The notes: generated by a model from the sequence alone, not told the origin. A stretch of 6,175 nucleotides of DNA from PCC-6406 sp964353225 (GCA_964353225.1 CAYGVA010000240.1:1-6175); one strand, 5' to 3'. Shown: positions 1 to 5,932, counted from the first letter of the stretch. Program-made: numbers and translations.

Positions 1-95
1 TGTTGTTCAACCTTTCGATGTAACTCGTTAAGCCGCTGTTCTTACCGACGGCCTCTCTCTATCGCTCACCTGGAACTGTTGGCACTATTGTTGAT
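1..95. other. Unassigned spacer downstream of cysS
   Basis: This is the stretch after the cysS stop codon up to the window edge. I see no convincing reading frame, tandem repeat or U-tract terminator in it. A GCCG/CGGC pair with a long loop exists around 33-52, but it is too weak to call a terminator. The next gene, if any, lies outside the window. Confidence 0.5.
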
Positions 96-1574
96 TTACT
101 GTCGATGCCAGCGGACTTCGCCATCCGGTTGGTCAACCAACGCAATTCCCATTTTCGCCAGCCGATCGCGAATCTGATCTGCCGTTGCAAAGTCGCGCTG
201 TTGTCGGGCCGTTTGGCGCTGCTGGATTAGGTCGGCGATTTCAGCCTCATCCAAGTCACCCGCCGCTGCATCCGTATCATCGTCGGCTTGGGCCTCAAAC
301 CCTAAGACTTGGGACAGGTGCATCAAGGTTTGCCACTGCTCCAAAAGCTGATCTGGACTAGACTGCGGTTTGCCTTCGTGAACCAGACGATTCCCCTCCC
401 GCTGCAGCCCTTTGGCCAACTCAAACAGCACCGCCAGAGCACCGGACGTGTTCAGATCATCATCCATAGCGGTTTGGAACCGTGCGACCCAGGGGTTATC
501 CGGGCTGATTTCTTGAGGAGAAGCTGGGATAGTAGCGGACCATCCCAGCACGGCTCCGTGGTGGTCGCCAAAGCTGAGTCCGGATTTCAGCGTTTGCCAA
601 CTGTTGATTGAGGCGAAAATCGCATCTTTCGTAAAATCCAGCGGCTTTCGATAATGCCCCTGTAGCACAAACAGCCGCACCGCCATCGGGTCTAACGGCT
701 GCGGATACCCGGCCCAGCCGCCATCCAGCAGGTCGCGAATCGTGGTGAAATTGCCCAGAGATTTCGACATCTTCTCGCCATTTACCGTCACCATGCCGTT
801 GTGGAGCCAGTAGTTAGCCAGGGGCTTGCCGTTAGCCGCCTGGGACTGGGCAATCTCATTCTCGTGGTGGGGAAATACGAGGTCGCCGCCACCACCATGA
901 ATGTCAATAGTGGCCCCCAGTCGGGCGCGAATCATGGCCGAACACTCGATATGCCAGCCCGGTCGCCCCGGTCCCCAAGGGGAATCCCACGCCGGTTCGT
1001 CAGGTTTTGCGCCCTTCCAGAGGGCAAAATCCGCTGGGTTGGTCTTGGCCGTAGCGGCCAGATCGCGACCACTGGCTCCGGCTTGCAGGGTTGCCAGCGA
1101 TCGCCCCGAGAGCCGACCATACTCAGCAAACTGCTCCACCCGATAATACACATCGCCCCCGGCAGCATAGGCATAGCCCTTCGCTTCGAGTTGGCCAATC
1201 AACGTGTGAATCGCCTCAATGTGCTCCGTCACTCTGGGATACTCATCGGCATCCTTCACATTCAATCGGTGCATGTCCTCAAAGTAGCGCTCGATGTAGC
1301 GCTCTGAAACGGCCGCCATGGTGATCCCTTTGGCTTTGGCCCGATTGAGAATTTTGTCGTCAATATCGGTGAAGTTTTGCACGTAATGAACCGTGTACCC
1401 CCGCCAGCTTAGGTAGCGCCGCAGCACATCCCACCCCAGGTATGACCGAGCATGACCCAAGTGGCAGTCATCGTAAACCGTCACCCCGCAGCAATACAGG
1501 GTCACCCGTTCCGGATGGATGGGGGTAAAGGGTTGTTTGTGTTTGGTGAGGGTGTTGTAAAGGGTGAGAGGCAT
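96..1574 (-). CDS. cysS: Cysteinyl-tRNA synthetase (CysRS)
   Basis: This class I aminoacyl-tRNA synthetase charges tRNA-Cys with cysteine in the cytosol, using ATP. The product is 492 residues, slightly longer than the 461-residue E. coli enzyme. Visible signatures are the HIGH-type motif HLGH at 38-41, KMSKS at 268-272, GRPGWHIECSAM around 203-214 and the HGGGGDLVFPHHENE block at 226-240. By alignment with E. coli CysRS, the zinc ligands correspond to C29, C211, H236 and E240, all present, so this is a zinc enzyme that discriminates cysteine by thiolate coordination. The C-terminal helical and tRNA-binding regions are present and end in RWHRQ. The frame stays open 25 codons upstream, but that part is translated octad repeat, and the family N-terminus begins at MPLTLYNTLT, so I place the start at 1574. 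No Shine-Dalgarno is visible. It is the last gene of the cluster, 169 nt after a His-rich COG0523 GTPase, which suggests but does not prove that it is a zinc client of that GTPase. Whether this is the only cysS in the genome cannot be seen. Confidence 0.97.
   Translation of the reverse strand: MPLTLYNTLTKHKQPFTPIHPERVTLYCCGVTVYDDCHLGHARSYLGWDVLRRYLSWRGYTVHYVQNFTDIDDKILNRAKAKGITMAAVSERYIERYFEDMHRLNVKDADEYPRVTEHIEAIHTLIGQLEAKGYAYAAGGDVYYRVEQFAEYGRLSGRSLATLQAGASGRDLAATAKTNPADFALWKGAKPDEPAWDSPWGPGRPGWHIECSAMIRARLGATIDIHGGGGDLVFPHHENEIAQSQAANGKPLANYWLHNGMVTVNGEKMSKSLGNFTTIRDLLDGGWAGYPQPLDPMAVRLFVLQGHYRKPLDFTKDAIFASINSWQTLKSGLSFGDHHGAVLGWSATIPASPQEISPDNPWVARFQTAMDDDLNTSGALAVLFELAKGLQREGNRLVHEGKPQSSPDQLLEQWQTLMHLSQVLGFEAQADDDTDAAAGDLDEAEIADLIQQRQTARQQRDFATADQIRDRLAKMGIALVDQPDGEVRWHRQ
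1097..1104. repeat. HIP1 palindrome GCGATCGC
   Basis: Perfect copy inside cysS. Confidence 0.9.
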
Positions 1575-1645
1575 GGGTAGAGGGGTGGGTGGCAGGGTAG
1601 TAGCAGGGTGCCGGGGTGGAGGGATGGCAGGGTGGATAGGTGTAT
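1575..1645. repeat. Degenerate octad repeat array upstream of cysS
   Basis: On the plus strand the array reads as successive units starting GGGT, mostly 8 bp apart (1606, 1614, 1622 with GGAT, 1630), with 11-12 bp units between 1583 and 1605. It begins at the base directly before the cysS ATG. On the transcript it is C-rich, so there is no Shine-Dalgarno. It keeps a reading frame open and creates a false Pro/Thr/His-rich N-terminal extension of CysRS. The unit is close to the other spacer repeats in this window. Confidence 0.7.
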
Positions 1646-1660
1646 GCAAGAGTGGGGTTC

Positions 1661-1681
1661 TCCTAACTCCTGGCTCCTAGA
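1661..1681. repeat. Heptad repeat TCCTNNN, three units
   Basis: Three consecutive 7-bp units, TCCTAAC, TCCTGGC and TCCTAGA, lie between cysS and the upstream GTPase gene. They are separated by 25 bp from a longer heptad array. This matches the style of cyanobacterial short tandemly repeated repetitive (STRR) sequences. Confidence 0.6.
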
Positions 1682-1706
1682 TGTTGGATTTTGGAGGCAG
1701 CTTTGT

Positions 1707-1748
1707 CCCTGTTCCCTGTTCCCTGTTCCCTAATCCCTGAAACCTAAT
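1707..1748. repeat. Heptad repeat CCCTGTT, six units (STRR-type)
   Basis: Three exact CCCTGTT heptads are followed by CCCTAAT, CCCTGAA and ACCTAAT with no gap. The last unit contains the stop codon of the His-rich GTPase gene (bases 1744-1746), so the array runs into the coding sequence. Short tandem heptads of this kind are a known feature of intergenic DNA in filamentous cyanobacteria. Confidence 0.85.
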
Positions 1749-2844
1749 CCTTATCTGCAATACAGCCCATTAGCTTTTCTTCCATGGCCTTGAAATCCAG
1801 ACTGCGACCAATGCAAACCAGTTGATTGCTGGGAGAATCCTGCCATTTCGAATCTTCGAGCTGAAACCGTTTGCCCGTGAGCTGGAAGAAGTGTCGGGCG
1901 GGACTTTCTTGGAACCAGAGAATCCCCTTCATCCGAAACAGTTCCGGGGGCAGTTGAAAGTCGAGGAACTGCTGAAACTTTTTGAGGGAGAAGGGCTGGT
2001 CAGTGCGAAACGCCATCGAGGCGAAGCCATCGTTATCGAGGTGATCGGAGTGATGGTGGTGATGTTCGTGGGCATGGTGGCCATGGTCGTGGGCACCGTG
2101 GTCATGGTGATGCCCATGGTCGTGACTTTCGTGGTGGTGTCCGTGGTCGTGATCCTTGTGATCGTGATGATCGTGGGCGACTTTTTCAGCATCGGCCTGG
2201 GCTACGGCTTGATACAGACCCTGCTCACCCGCCTTCACATCGATAATCAGCGGCAGGGGCACCTGACCATGCTGGACATGGAGAATTTTGACATCTTCTC
2301 GAAACGTGCGAATCCCCGCTTCCACAGCTTGCAATCGCTCCGGGGAAACCAGGTCGGTTTTATTCAGCAGCAGGATATCACCGTAGGCGATTTGACTCAT
2401 CGCCGCCTGGCTGTTGAATAAATCCAGCTCAAAATTTTCGGCATCGACCACCGTCAGAATCGAATCCAGGCGGGTCATGTCCCGGAGGTCAGTTCCCAGA
2501 AAGGTGAGGGTAATCGGCAGCGGGTCGGCGACCCCTGTGGTTTCGACGATGAGGTAATCAATGCGATCGCGCTTCTCCAGCACCCGACGCACGGCCTGCA
2601 TCAGATCATCGTTAATGGTGCAGCAGATACAGCCATTGGTCAGCTCCACCATGTCCTGCTCAACGGTGACCAAGAATTGGCTGTCGATGTTGATGTCACC
2701 AAATTCATTCACCAGCACCGCGACGCGAAAGGCATCGAAATTCTGGAGGATGTGATTCAGCAGTGTAGTTTTGCCACTGCCGAGAAAGCCCGTGATGATG
2801 GTGACGGGTAAGCGGGTATCGAAGGGGTCAGCGTTTTTTTGCAT
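1744..2844 (-). CDS. COG0523 (CobW/CobW_C) GTPase with His-rich linker, putative zinc metallochaperone
   Basis: This 366-residue protein is a G3E-family P-loop GTPase. Members of COG0523 use GTP hydrolysis to hand metal ions to client proteins. The GTPase domain has Walker A GFLGSGKTT at 19-27, the metal-binding CICC motif at 72-75, ETTGVADP from 101 and the guanine-specificity motif NKTD at 161-164. A linker at about 224-268 holds 26 His in 45 residues, mixed with Asp and Gly, and fits divalent-metal binding or buffering. The CobW C-terminal domain follows, from about 272 to the end. The frame is open for 38 more codons, but these translate spacer repeats, and the family N-terminus fits the Met at 2844. 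The base pattern before that ATG is CCCTCCC, with no Shine-Dalgarno. The gene lies between folE and cysS, both zinc enzymes, which argues for zinc rather than cobalt (CobW) or nitrile hydratase roles. It is a clear paralogue of the GTPase at 3811-4812. Metal identity is inference. Confidence 0.93.
   Translation of the reverse strand: MQKNADPFDTRLPVTIITGFLGSGKTTLLNHILQNFDAFRVAVLVNEFGDINIDSQFLVTVEQDMVELTNGCICCTINDDLMQAVRRVLEKRDRIDYLIVETTGVADPLPITLTFLGTDLRDMTRLDSILTVVDAENFELDLFNSQAAMSQIAYGDILLLNKTDLVSPERLQAVEAGIRTFREDVKILHVQHGQVPLPLIIDVKAGEQGLYQAVAQADAEKVAHDHHDHKDHDHGHHHESHDHGHHHDHGAHDHGHHAHEHHHHHSDHLDNDGFASMAFRTDQPFSLKKFQQFLDFQLPPELFRMKGILWFQESPARHFFQLTGKRFQLEDSKWQDSPSNQLVCIGRSLDFKAMEEKLMGCIADKD
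2563..2570. repeat. HIP1 palindrome GCGATCGC
   Basis: Perfect copy inside the His-rich GTPase gene. Confidence 0.9.
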
Positions 2845-2854
2845 GGGAGGGTTT

Positions 2855-2902
2855 GGGGAGTGGAGGGGTGGAGGGGTCGAGGAGTAAAGGGGTAAGAGAG
2901 TG
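2855..2902. repeat. Octad repeat GAGGGGTG, six units
   Basis: Consecutive 8-bp units GGGGAGTG, GAGGGGTG, GAGGGGTC, GAGGAGTA, AAGGGGTA and AGAGAGTG (plus strand) lie 10 bp upstream of the start of the His-rich GTPase gene. On the transcript this is a C/U-rich leader. The array extends the open frame upstream and produces a spurious Pro/Ser-rich N-terminus. Confidence 0.8.
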
Positions 2903-2952
2903 GAGCGTTTTAAGTGTTTAGTTTTGAGGTTTGAGTTGGGCTGATGGGACGA

Positions 2953-2973
2953 ATTCAAAATTCAGAATTCAAA
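2953..2973. repeat. Heptad repeat ATTCAAA, three units
   Basis: The units are ATTCAAA, ATTCAGA and ATTCAAA in the middle of the spacer between folE and the His-rich GTPase gene. The AT-rich unit differs from the GC-rich arrays on both sides, so this one 197-nt spacer holds three distinct repeat families. Confidence 0.7.
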
Positions 2974-2990
2974 ACTCAGTACGTCTCTAC

Positions 2991-3044
2991 ACCCCAACAC
3001 CCTGCCACCCCATCACCCTCTTACCCGTCACCCCATTACCCTTA
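2991..3044. repeat. Octad repeat ACCCNNNN, seven units, running into the folE stop codon
   Basis: The units start ACCC and are 8 bp long (2991, 2999, 3007, 3015), then 7 bp (3023), 8 bp (3030) and a final partial unit at 3038-3044. That last unit supplies the folE stop codon (TAA on the minus strand, 3042-3044). The segment 2999-3010 is an exact reverse complement of 1587-1598 in the array upstream of cysS. Confidence 0.8.
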
Positions 3045-3680
3045 ATGGAACTTCGGGCTATGACGAATCAGGCTCATGAATTCCTGGCGGGTTTTGGGGT
3101 CTTCGGCGAAGGTGCCGCGCATGGCGCTGGTGGTGGTCCAAGAGCCCGGTTTTTGAACGCCGCGCATCACCATGCACATGTGGGTGGCTTCCACCACGAC
3201 GGCAACCCCTTGGGGTTTGAGCAATCCTCCTAAGGCATCGGCGATTTGGGCGGTGAGTCGTTCCTGCACTTGCAGGCGACGACCATACATTTCACAGATG
3301 CGGGCGATTTTAGAGAGGCCAATCACCTTGCCGTTGGGGATATATGCGACATGGGCGCGACCCAGAATCGGCAGGATGTGATGCTCGCAGGAGCTAAATA
3401 GGTCAATGTCGCGCACCAGCACCATTTCGTTGGCGTTTTCGTGGAAGACGGCCCCATTGAGCAACTCATCCAGGGACTGGTGATAGCCAGAAGTGAGATA
3501 CTTCAGGGCTTTGACAACCCGCTTGGGGGTGTCGATCAGGCCTTCGCGATCGGGGTCTTCGCCCAGACCCAACAGTAGGGTGCGGACGGCCTGCTCCATC
3601 TCCTGTGTAGAGACGGGGGGCTCAGATTTGGTTTTGAGCATCCCTGAGCGCATGTCGTCACGAGAAATCGATAAGGTCAT
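3042..3680 (-). CDS. folE: GTP cyclohydrolase I, zinc-dependent type (FolE1)
   Basis: FolE converts GTP to 7,8-dihydroneopterin triphosphate, the first step of tetrahydrofolate synthesis and, in many cyanobacteria, of pterin and queuosine-related routes. The product is 212 residues, near the 222 of E. coli FolE. Core motifs are EDPDREGLIDTPKR (41-54), FSSCEHHILP (95-104), IGLSKIAR (120-127), RRLQVQERLT (134-143) and EATHMCMVMRGV (164-175). By alignment with E. coli C110/H113/C181, the zinc ligands are C98, H101 and C169, with H100 and H167 as the conserved catalytic-site histidines. All are present, so this is the zinc-requiring type and not the metal-flexible FolE2. The start at 3680 is preceded by AGGA with a 7-nt gap. 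The gene sits between two COG0523 GTPases. In Bacillus subtilis the COG0523 protein ZagA is known to support FolE under zinc starvation, so a similar pairing is plausible here. Confidence 0.97.
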   Translation of the reverse strand: MTLSISRDDMRSGMLKTKSEPPVSTQEMEQAVRTLLLGLGEDPDREGLIDTPKRVVKALKYLTSGYHQSLDELLNGAVFHENANEMVLVRDIDLFSSCEHHILPILGRAHVAYIPNGKVIGLSKIARICEMYGRRLQVQERLTAQIADALGGLLKPQGVAVVVEATHMCMVMRGVQKPGSWTTTSAMRGTFAEDPKTRQEFMSLIRHSPKFH

Positions 3681-3687
3681 AAATCAG

Positions 3688-3691
3688 TCCT
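3688..3691 (-). promoter_or_regulatory. Shine-Dalgarno of folE
   Basis: AGGA on the minus strand lies 7 nt before the ATG at 3680. It supports this start over the internal Met codons at residues 10 and 14. It is the clearest ribosome-binding site in the window, since cysS, the His-rich GTPase gene and znuB have pyrimidine-rich sequence in this position. Confidence 0.7.
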
Positions 3692-3699
3692 AACTGCGG

Positions 3700-3725
3700 T
3701 AGAAAATGGGGGAAAGGCTTCCCCC
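3700..3725 (-). terminator. Intrinsic-terminator-like hairpin between GTPase 1 gene and folE
   Basis: On the minus strand a perfect 7-bp stem, GGGGGAA with TTCCCCC, closes a 4-nt loop (3708-3725) and is followed at once by ATTTTCTA. This is the form of a rho-independent terminator with a short, imperfect U tract. It would end transcripts coming from znuCB-DUF1830-GTPase. It lies only about 20 nt before the folE start, so it could instead act as an attenuator in a folE leader. Confidence 0.6.
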
Positions 3726-3737
3726 GTAGGTGGAACA

Positions 3738-3796
3738 TGCCCTGAGGGCAGGGTATTGGGCGACTTCAGCAATACTGGAAGACACCCAAGCTGGGT
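3738..3796. other. Three short inverted repeats in the spacer before folE
   Basis: The 130-nt spacer 3681-3810 is free of the heptad and octad arrays seen elsewhere. It holds TGCCC-TGA-GGGCA (3738-3750), GTATTG and CAATAC separated by 11 nt (3753-3775), and ACCCA-AGC-TGGGT (3784-3796), in addition to the terminator-like hairpin at 3708-3725. They could be RNA hairpins in a folE leader or operators. None matches a Zur or other operator that I recognise, and I see no strong -35/-10 pair. Confidence 0.4.
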
Positions 3797-3810
3797 TTGG
3801 CCGTCTCGTT

Positions 3811-4812
3811 CTAGGACAGGAGCGAGGCACGGCTACCGGCCAAACAATTGGTGAGTTGTTGGTGCAGTTGCAAGGGGTTCAACTGGCGACCAATGAAGAC
3901 GAGTTGATTCTGCGGTGTCGTCGTCCAGGGTTCGGGGTTAATGCTGCACCGTTTGCCGCTGAGCTGAAAGATGTGGCGTTGGTCCTCGCCGTCGAACCAG
4001 AGAATGCCTTTGGCGCGGAACACGTCAATGGGCATTTGGGCGGTCAGAAAATGCTCAAATTTTTCGACCTGGAAGGGGCGATCGCTCTTGAAGGGCACGG
4101 AGACAAATCCATCCCGAGTGAGATGGGGGGATGTCTGCGCCCGCACTTCAAGCTCCCGCTCGGATAACTGAACCGGTGGATATCCCACATCCAACAAGGC
4201 GGAAAGCGGCAACCCGTCAGCCTCTGTTGTGAGCGAACATCGCAGGCATCGGGCCTGTTCTTTGATGCTGTGAATGTAGGCTTCAAGCTCAGTCAGCTTG
4301 GCCTCTGGCACTAAATCGGCCTTGTTGAGCAAGATGATGTCGCCATAGCGCAACTGGTTGAGGGCGACATCACTATTGAAATGGTCTTGGGTAAAGATTT
4401 CTGCATCCACCACCGTGATCACAGAATCCAAACGGGTGAATGACTTCAGCGCCGTGCTCAGAAACGTCACCATGATCGGGAGTGGATCAGCCAGACCGGT
4501 GGTTTCTACCACCAGGTAGTCCAGCCGTTCCTCTCGCTCCAGCACGCTATAGACCGTATCCACTAGGCTGTCGTTGATGGTGCAGCAGATGCAGCCGTTG
4601 CTCAACTCCACCCTATTTTCTTCTGCCGACACCAGCAGTTGGCTGTCGATATTGATGTTGCCGAACTCATTCACCAGCACCGCCACCTTCAAGTCCTGGC
4701 GGTTGGTCAGAATGTGGTTCAGCAAGGTGGTTTTGCCACTCCCCAAAAAACCCGTAATCAGGGTGACCGGCATGCCTCGCTTCGGGGTCAGTTCCGGTGG
4801 GGCAGCAATCAT
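3811..4812 (-). CDS. COG0523 (CobW/CobW_C) GTPase without His-rich linker, putative zinc metallochaperone
   Basis: This is a 333-residue G3E-family GTPase. It has Walker A GFLGSGKTT at 21-29, the CICC metal motif at 74-77, ETTGLADP from 103, NKAD at 163-166 and a CobW C-terminal domain from about D234 (GFVSVPF) to the end, including KGILWFDG near 268-275. It is strongly similar along its length to the GTPase at 1744-2844, but its inter-domain linker is only about 24 residues and has one His in place of the poly-His segment. A CLRC motif at 189-192, absent from the paralogue, could be an extra metal site. The start at 4812 overlaps the DUF1830 stop in an ATGA, which implies translational coupling and favours this Met over Met14. 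Membership of the znuCB block suggests zinc delivery. Client and metal are inferred. Cobalamin-pathway CobW is less likely, as no cobalamin gene is near. Confidence 0.93.
   Translation of the reverse strand: MIAAPPELTPKRGMPVTLITGFLGSGKTTLLNHILTNRQDLKVAVLVNEFGNINIDSQLLVSAEENRVELSNGCICCTINDSLVDTVYSVLEREERLDYLVVETTGLADPLPIMVTFLSTALKSFTRLDSVITVVDAEIFTQDHFNSDVALNQLRYGDIILLNKADLVPEAKLTELEAYIHSIKEQARCLRCSLTTEADGLPLSALLDVGYPPVQLSERELEVRAQTSPHLTRDGFVSVPFKSDRPFQVEKFEHFLTAQMPIDVFRAKGILWFDGEDQRHIFQLSGKRCSINPEPWTTTPQNQLVFIGRQLNPLQLHQQLTNCLAGSRASLLS
4078..4085. repeat. HIP1 palindrome GCGATCGC
   Basis: Perfect copy inside the GTPase gene at 3811-4812. HIP1 is strongly over-represented in most cyanobacterial genomes, where the sites usually lie inside coding sequence, as here. 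Confidence 0.9.
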
Positions 4813-5096
4813 GCCCTTACCCCTAGAACCCTGGGCGAGGACGTTGCCATCTGCAAATGCTCACAGGGAATCAAGTTGGTGAGTTGTGGGGTGAAGCCAT
4901 TGGCGCAGTAGATTTCGAGCAATGCGTCTGGGACGGCTTCAAAGAGGCATCGATCGTGGGCAAAGACCACCCGCTCGAAATACCAATAAGGAATGTTGGT
5001 GATGCGAATAATCTGCAACTCGGACCATGGGTTCTGGTAGCAGCAGAGGCGCTTGTCGGGATGATCGATGGGCAATGTATCCAGGGTTTGAGTCAT
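4809..5096 (-). CDS. DUF1830 family small protein, function unknown
   Basis: The product is 95 residues. I recognise the core from about residue 17 to 82 as DUF1830, a small family found in cyanobacteria with no known function. The signature pieces are CCYQN at 18-22, ITNIPYWYFERVVF at 32-45, LFEA at 51-54 and the closing IPCEHL at 76-81. There is no signal peptide or membrane segment, so it is probably cytosolic. Possible metal ligands are C18, C19, C50, C64, C78, H47 and H80. CC near the start and CEH near the end are the most suggestive, but metal binding is speculation. Its ATG overlaps the znuB stop in an ATGA, and its own stop overlaps the next GTPase start in another ATGA, so it should be made together with both. 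That position between a metal permease and a COG0523 protein is the only functional hint. The coding frame is intact, and the last dozen residues look like a variable tail. Confidence 0.88.
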   Translation of the reverse strand: MTQTLDTLPIDHPDKRLCCYQNPWSELQIIRITNIPYWYFERVVFAHDRCLFEAVPDALLEIYCANGFTPQLTNLIPCEHLQMATSSPRVLGVRA

Positions 5097-5932
5097 GGTG
5101 AGGAAGCCAAAATGTGGGCTTTTGACATGAGGGCGGCCAGTAGAAAAATCCCCAGTTGCACGGCGACAATGCTGGGGCCGGATGGGAGGTCAAATAGGGC
5201 AGACAAGAGCATGCCAATCACCGCACCGAGGGCACCCAAGCCAGCGGAGATCAGGATGTAGTGGGTAAATTTGCGGCTGAGCAGGCGGGCCGCACAGGCT
5301 GGAATGACGACAAAGGCGCTGATCAGCAAGACGCCGATCGCCTGAATCGATATGCCCACCACCAGGGACAGCAACACAATGAAGGCGGTGCGCTGGGCCG
5401 AGACGTTGACGCCCCGAGAGATCGCCATCGGTTCATGGAGGGTGAAGAAAATTTGCGATCGCACGGTCAAACCGATGAACCCGGCGCACACCGCCAATAA
5501 CACCGCGCTGAAGAGTAAATCAGCGGTTTGGACCGCCAAAATATCACCAAATAACAGGTGCGTGATGCCCCCCTGATACTCGTCTCGAAAGCTGAGCAGA
5601 ATGATGCCGATTGCCAGAGAAGAGGAATAAATGATGTTCAGCAGGGCATCGGTCCAGAGCTGAGTGCGCTCTAGAAAATAGGTCACCACCAGGGCAAACA
5701 GCACCGAAAAGGGCAGTAGTACCCAGGAGGGATTCAACCCCAGCAGCAGCCCAATACTGATGCCCAACAGGGCCGAATGGCCGAGGGCATCGCTGAAAAA
5801 AGAGAGCTGTCGCAGGATGGTAAAACTGCCCAGCAAGCCCCCCATCAGCCCAGTCAAAACACTGCCCATCAAGGCCCGCTGCATAAAGGGCAGTTGCAGC
5901 AGTTCAACAGCGCGGATGAATTCGGCTTGCAT
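5093..5932 (-). CDS. znuB: Zinc ABC transporter permease (ZnuB-like, ABC-3 family)
   Basis: This is the integral-membrane subunit of a divalent-metal importer, which takes metal from a periplasmic ZnuA-type protein and is powered by ZnuC. The product is 279 residues, normal for the family. Diagnostic parts are the N-terminal LPFMQRALMGSVLTGLMGG (14-32), FFSDALGHSALLG at 45-57, LLFGDILAV at 127-134 and the C-terminal DLPSGPSIVAVQLG at 248-261. Hydrophobic segments are visible at about 18-40, 53-66, 70-86, 98-115, 137-156, 183-207, 226-247 and 254-269, which fits about eight or more helices. The frame is open for 61 more codons, but these cross the znuC stop and a repeat-rich spacer, and the family N-terminus fits Met at 5932. 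There is no Shine-Dalgarno. The gene lies 118 nt after znuC. Manganese or iron permeases of the same family look alike, and the COG0523, folE and cysS context is what favours zinc. Confidence 0.93.
   Translation of the reverse strand: MQAEFIRAVELLQLPFMQRALMGSVLTGLMGGLLGSFTILRQLSFFSDALGHSALLGISIGLLLGLNPSWVLLPFSVLFALVVTYFLERTQLWTDALLNIIYSSSLAIGIILLSFRDEYQGGITHLLFGDILAVQTADLLFSAVLLAVCAGFIGLTVRSQIFFTLHEPMAISRGVNVSAQRTAFIVLLSLVVGISIQAIGVLLISAFVVIPACAARLLSRKFTHYILISAGLGALGAVIGMLLSALFDLPSGPSIVAVQLGIFLLAALMSKAHILASSP
5455..5462. repeat. HIP1 palindrome GCGATCGC
   Basis: Perfect copy inside znuB. Confidence 0.9.

Noticed and set aside
645..656. GATAAT half-site resembling a Zur/Fur box
   Set aside because: It lies inside cysS, and no matching ATTATC partner makes a palindrome.
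1575..1649. A 25-residue N-terminal extension of CysRS
   Set aside because: It is translated octad repeat, rich in Pro, Thr and His, and the family N-terminus begins at the Met encoded at 1574.
1707..1748. Short CRISPR-like array
   Set aside because: Units are 7 bp in direct tandem with no spacers, so this is an STRR-type repeat.
1822..2421. Plus-strand open frame with long Val/Met/Ile runs resembling a membrane protein
   Set aside because: The hydrophobic run is the antisense reading of the His/Asp/Gly codons in the GTPase linker. The minus-strand frame has clear GTPase motifs.
2845..2958. A 38-residue N-terminal extension of the His-rich GTPase
   Set aside because: It translates the repeat-filled spacer and has no similarity to COG0523 N-termini, which start shortly before the Walker A motif.
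3681..3810. ZTP (pfl) riboswitch upstream of folE
   Set aside because: The position would fit, but I could not find the conserved pfl core in the leader by eye. A covariance-model search would be decisive.
3730..4167. Plus-strand 145-codon open frame antisense to the GTPase gene
   Set aside because: It shows no recognisable domain and lies fully opposite a strongly supported coding region.
3811..4812. True CobW of cobalamin synthesis
   Set aside because: There are no cobalamin genes nearby, while zinc import and zinc enzymes surround it.
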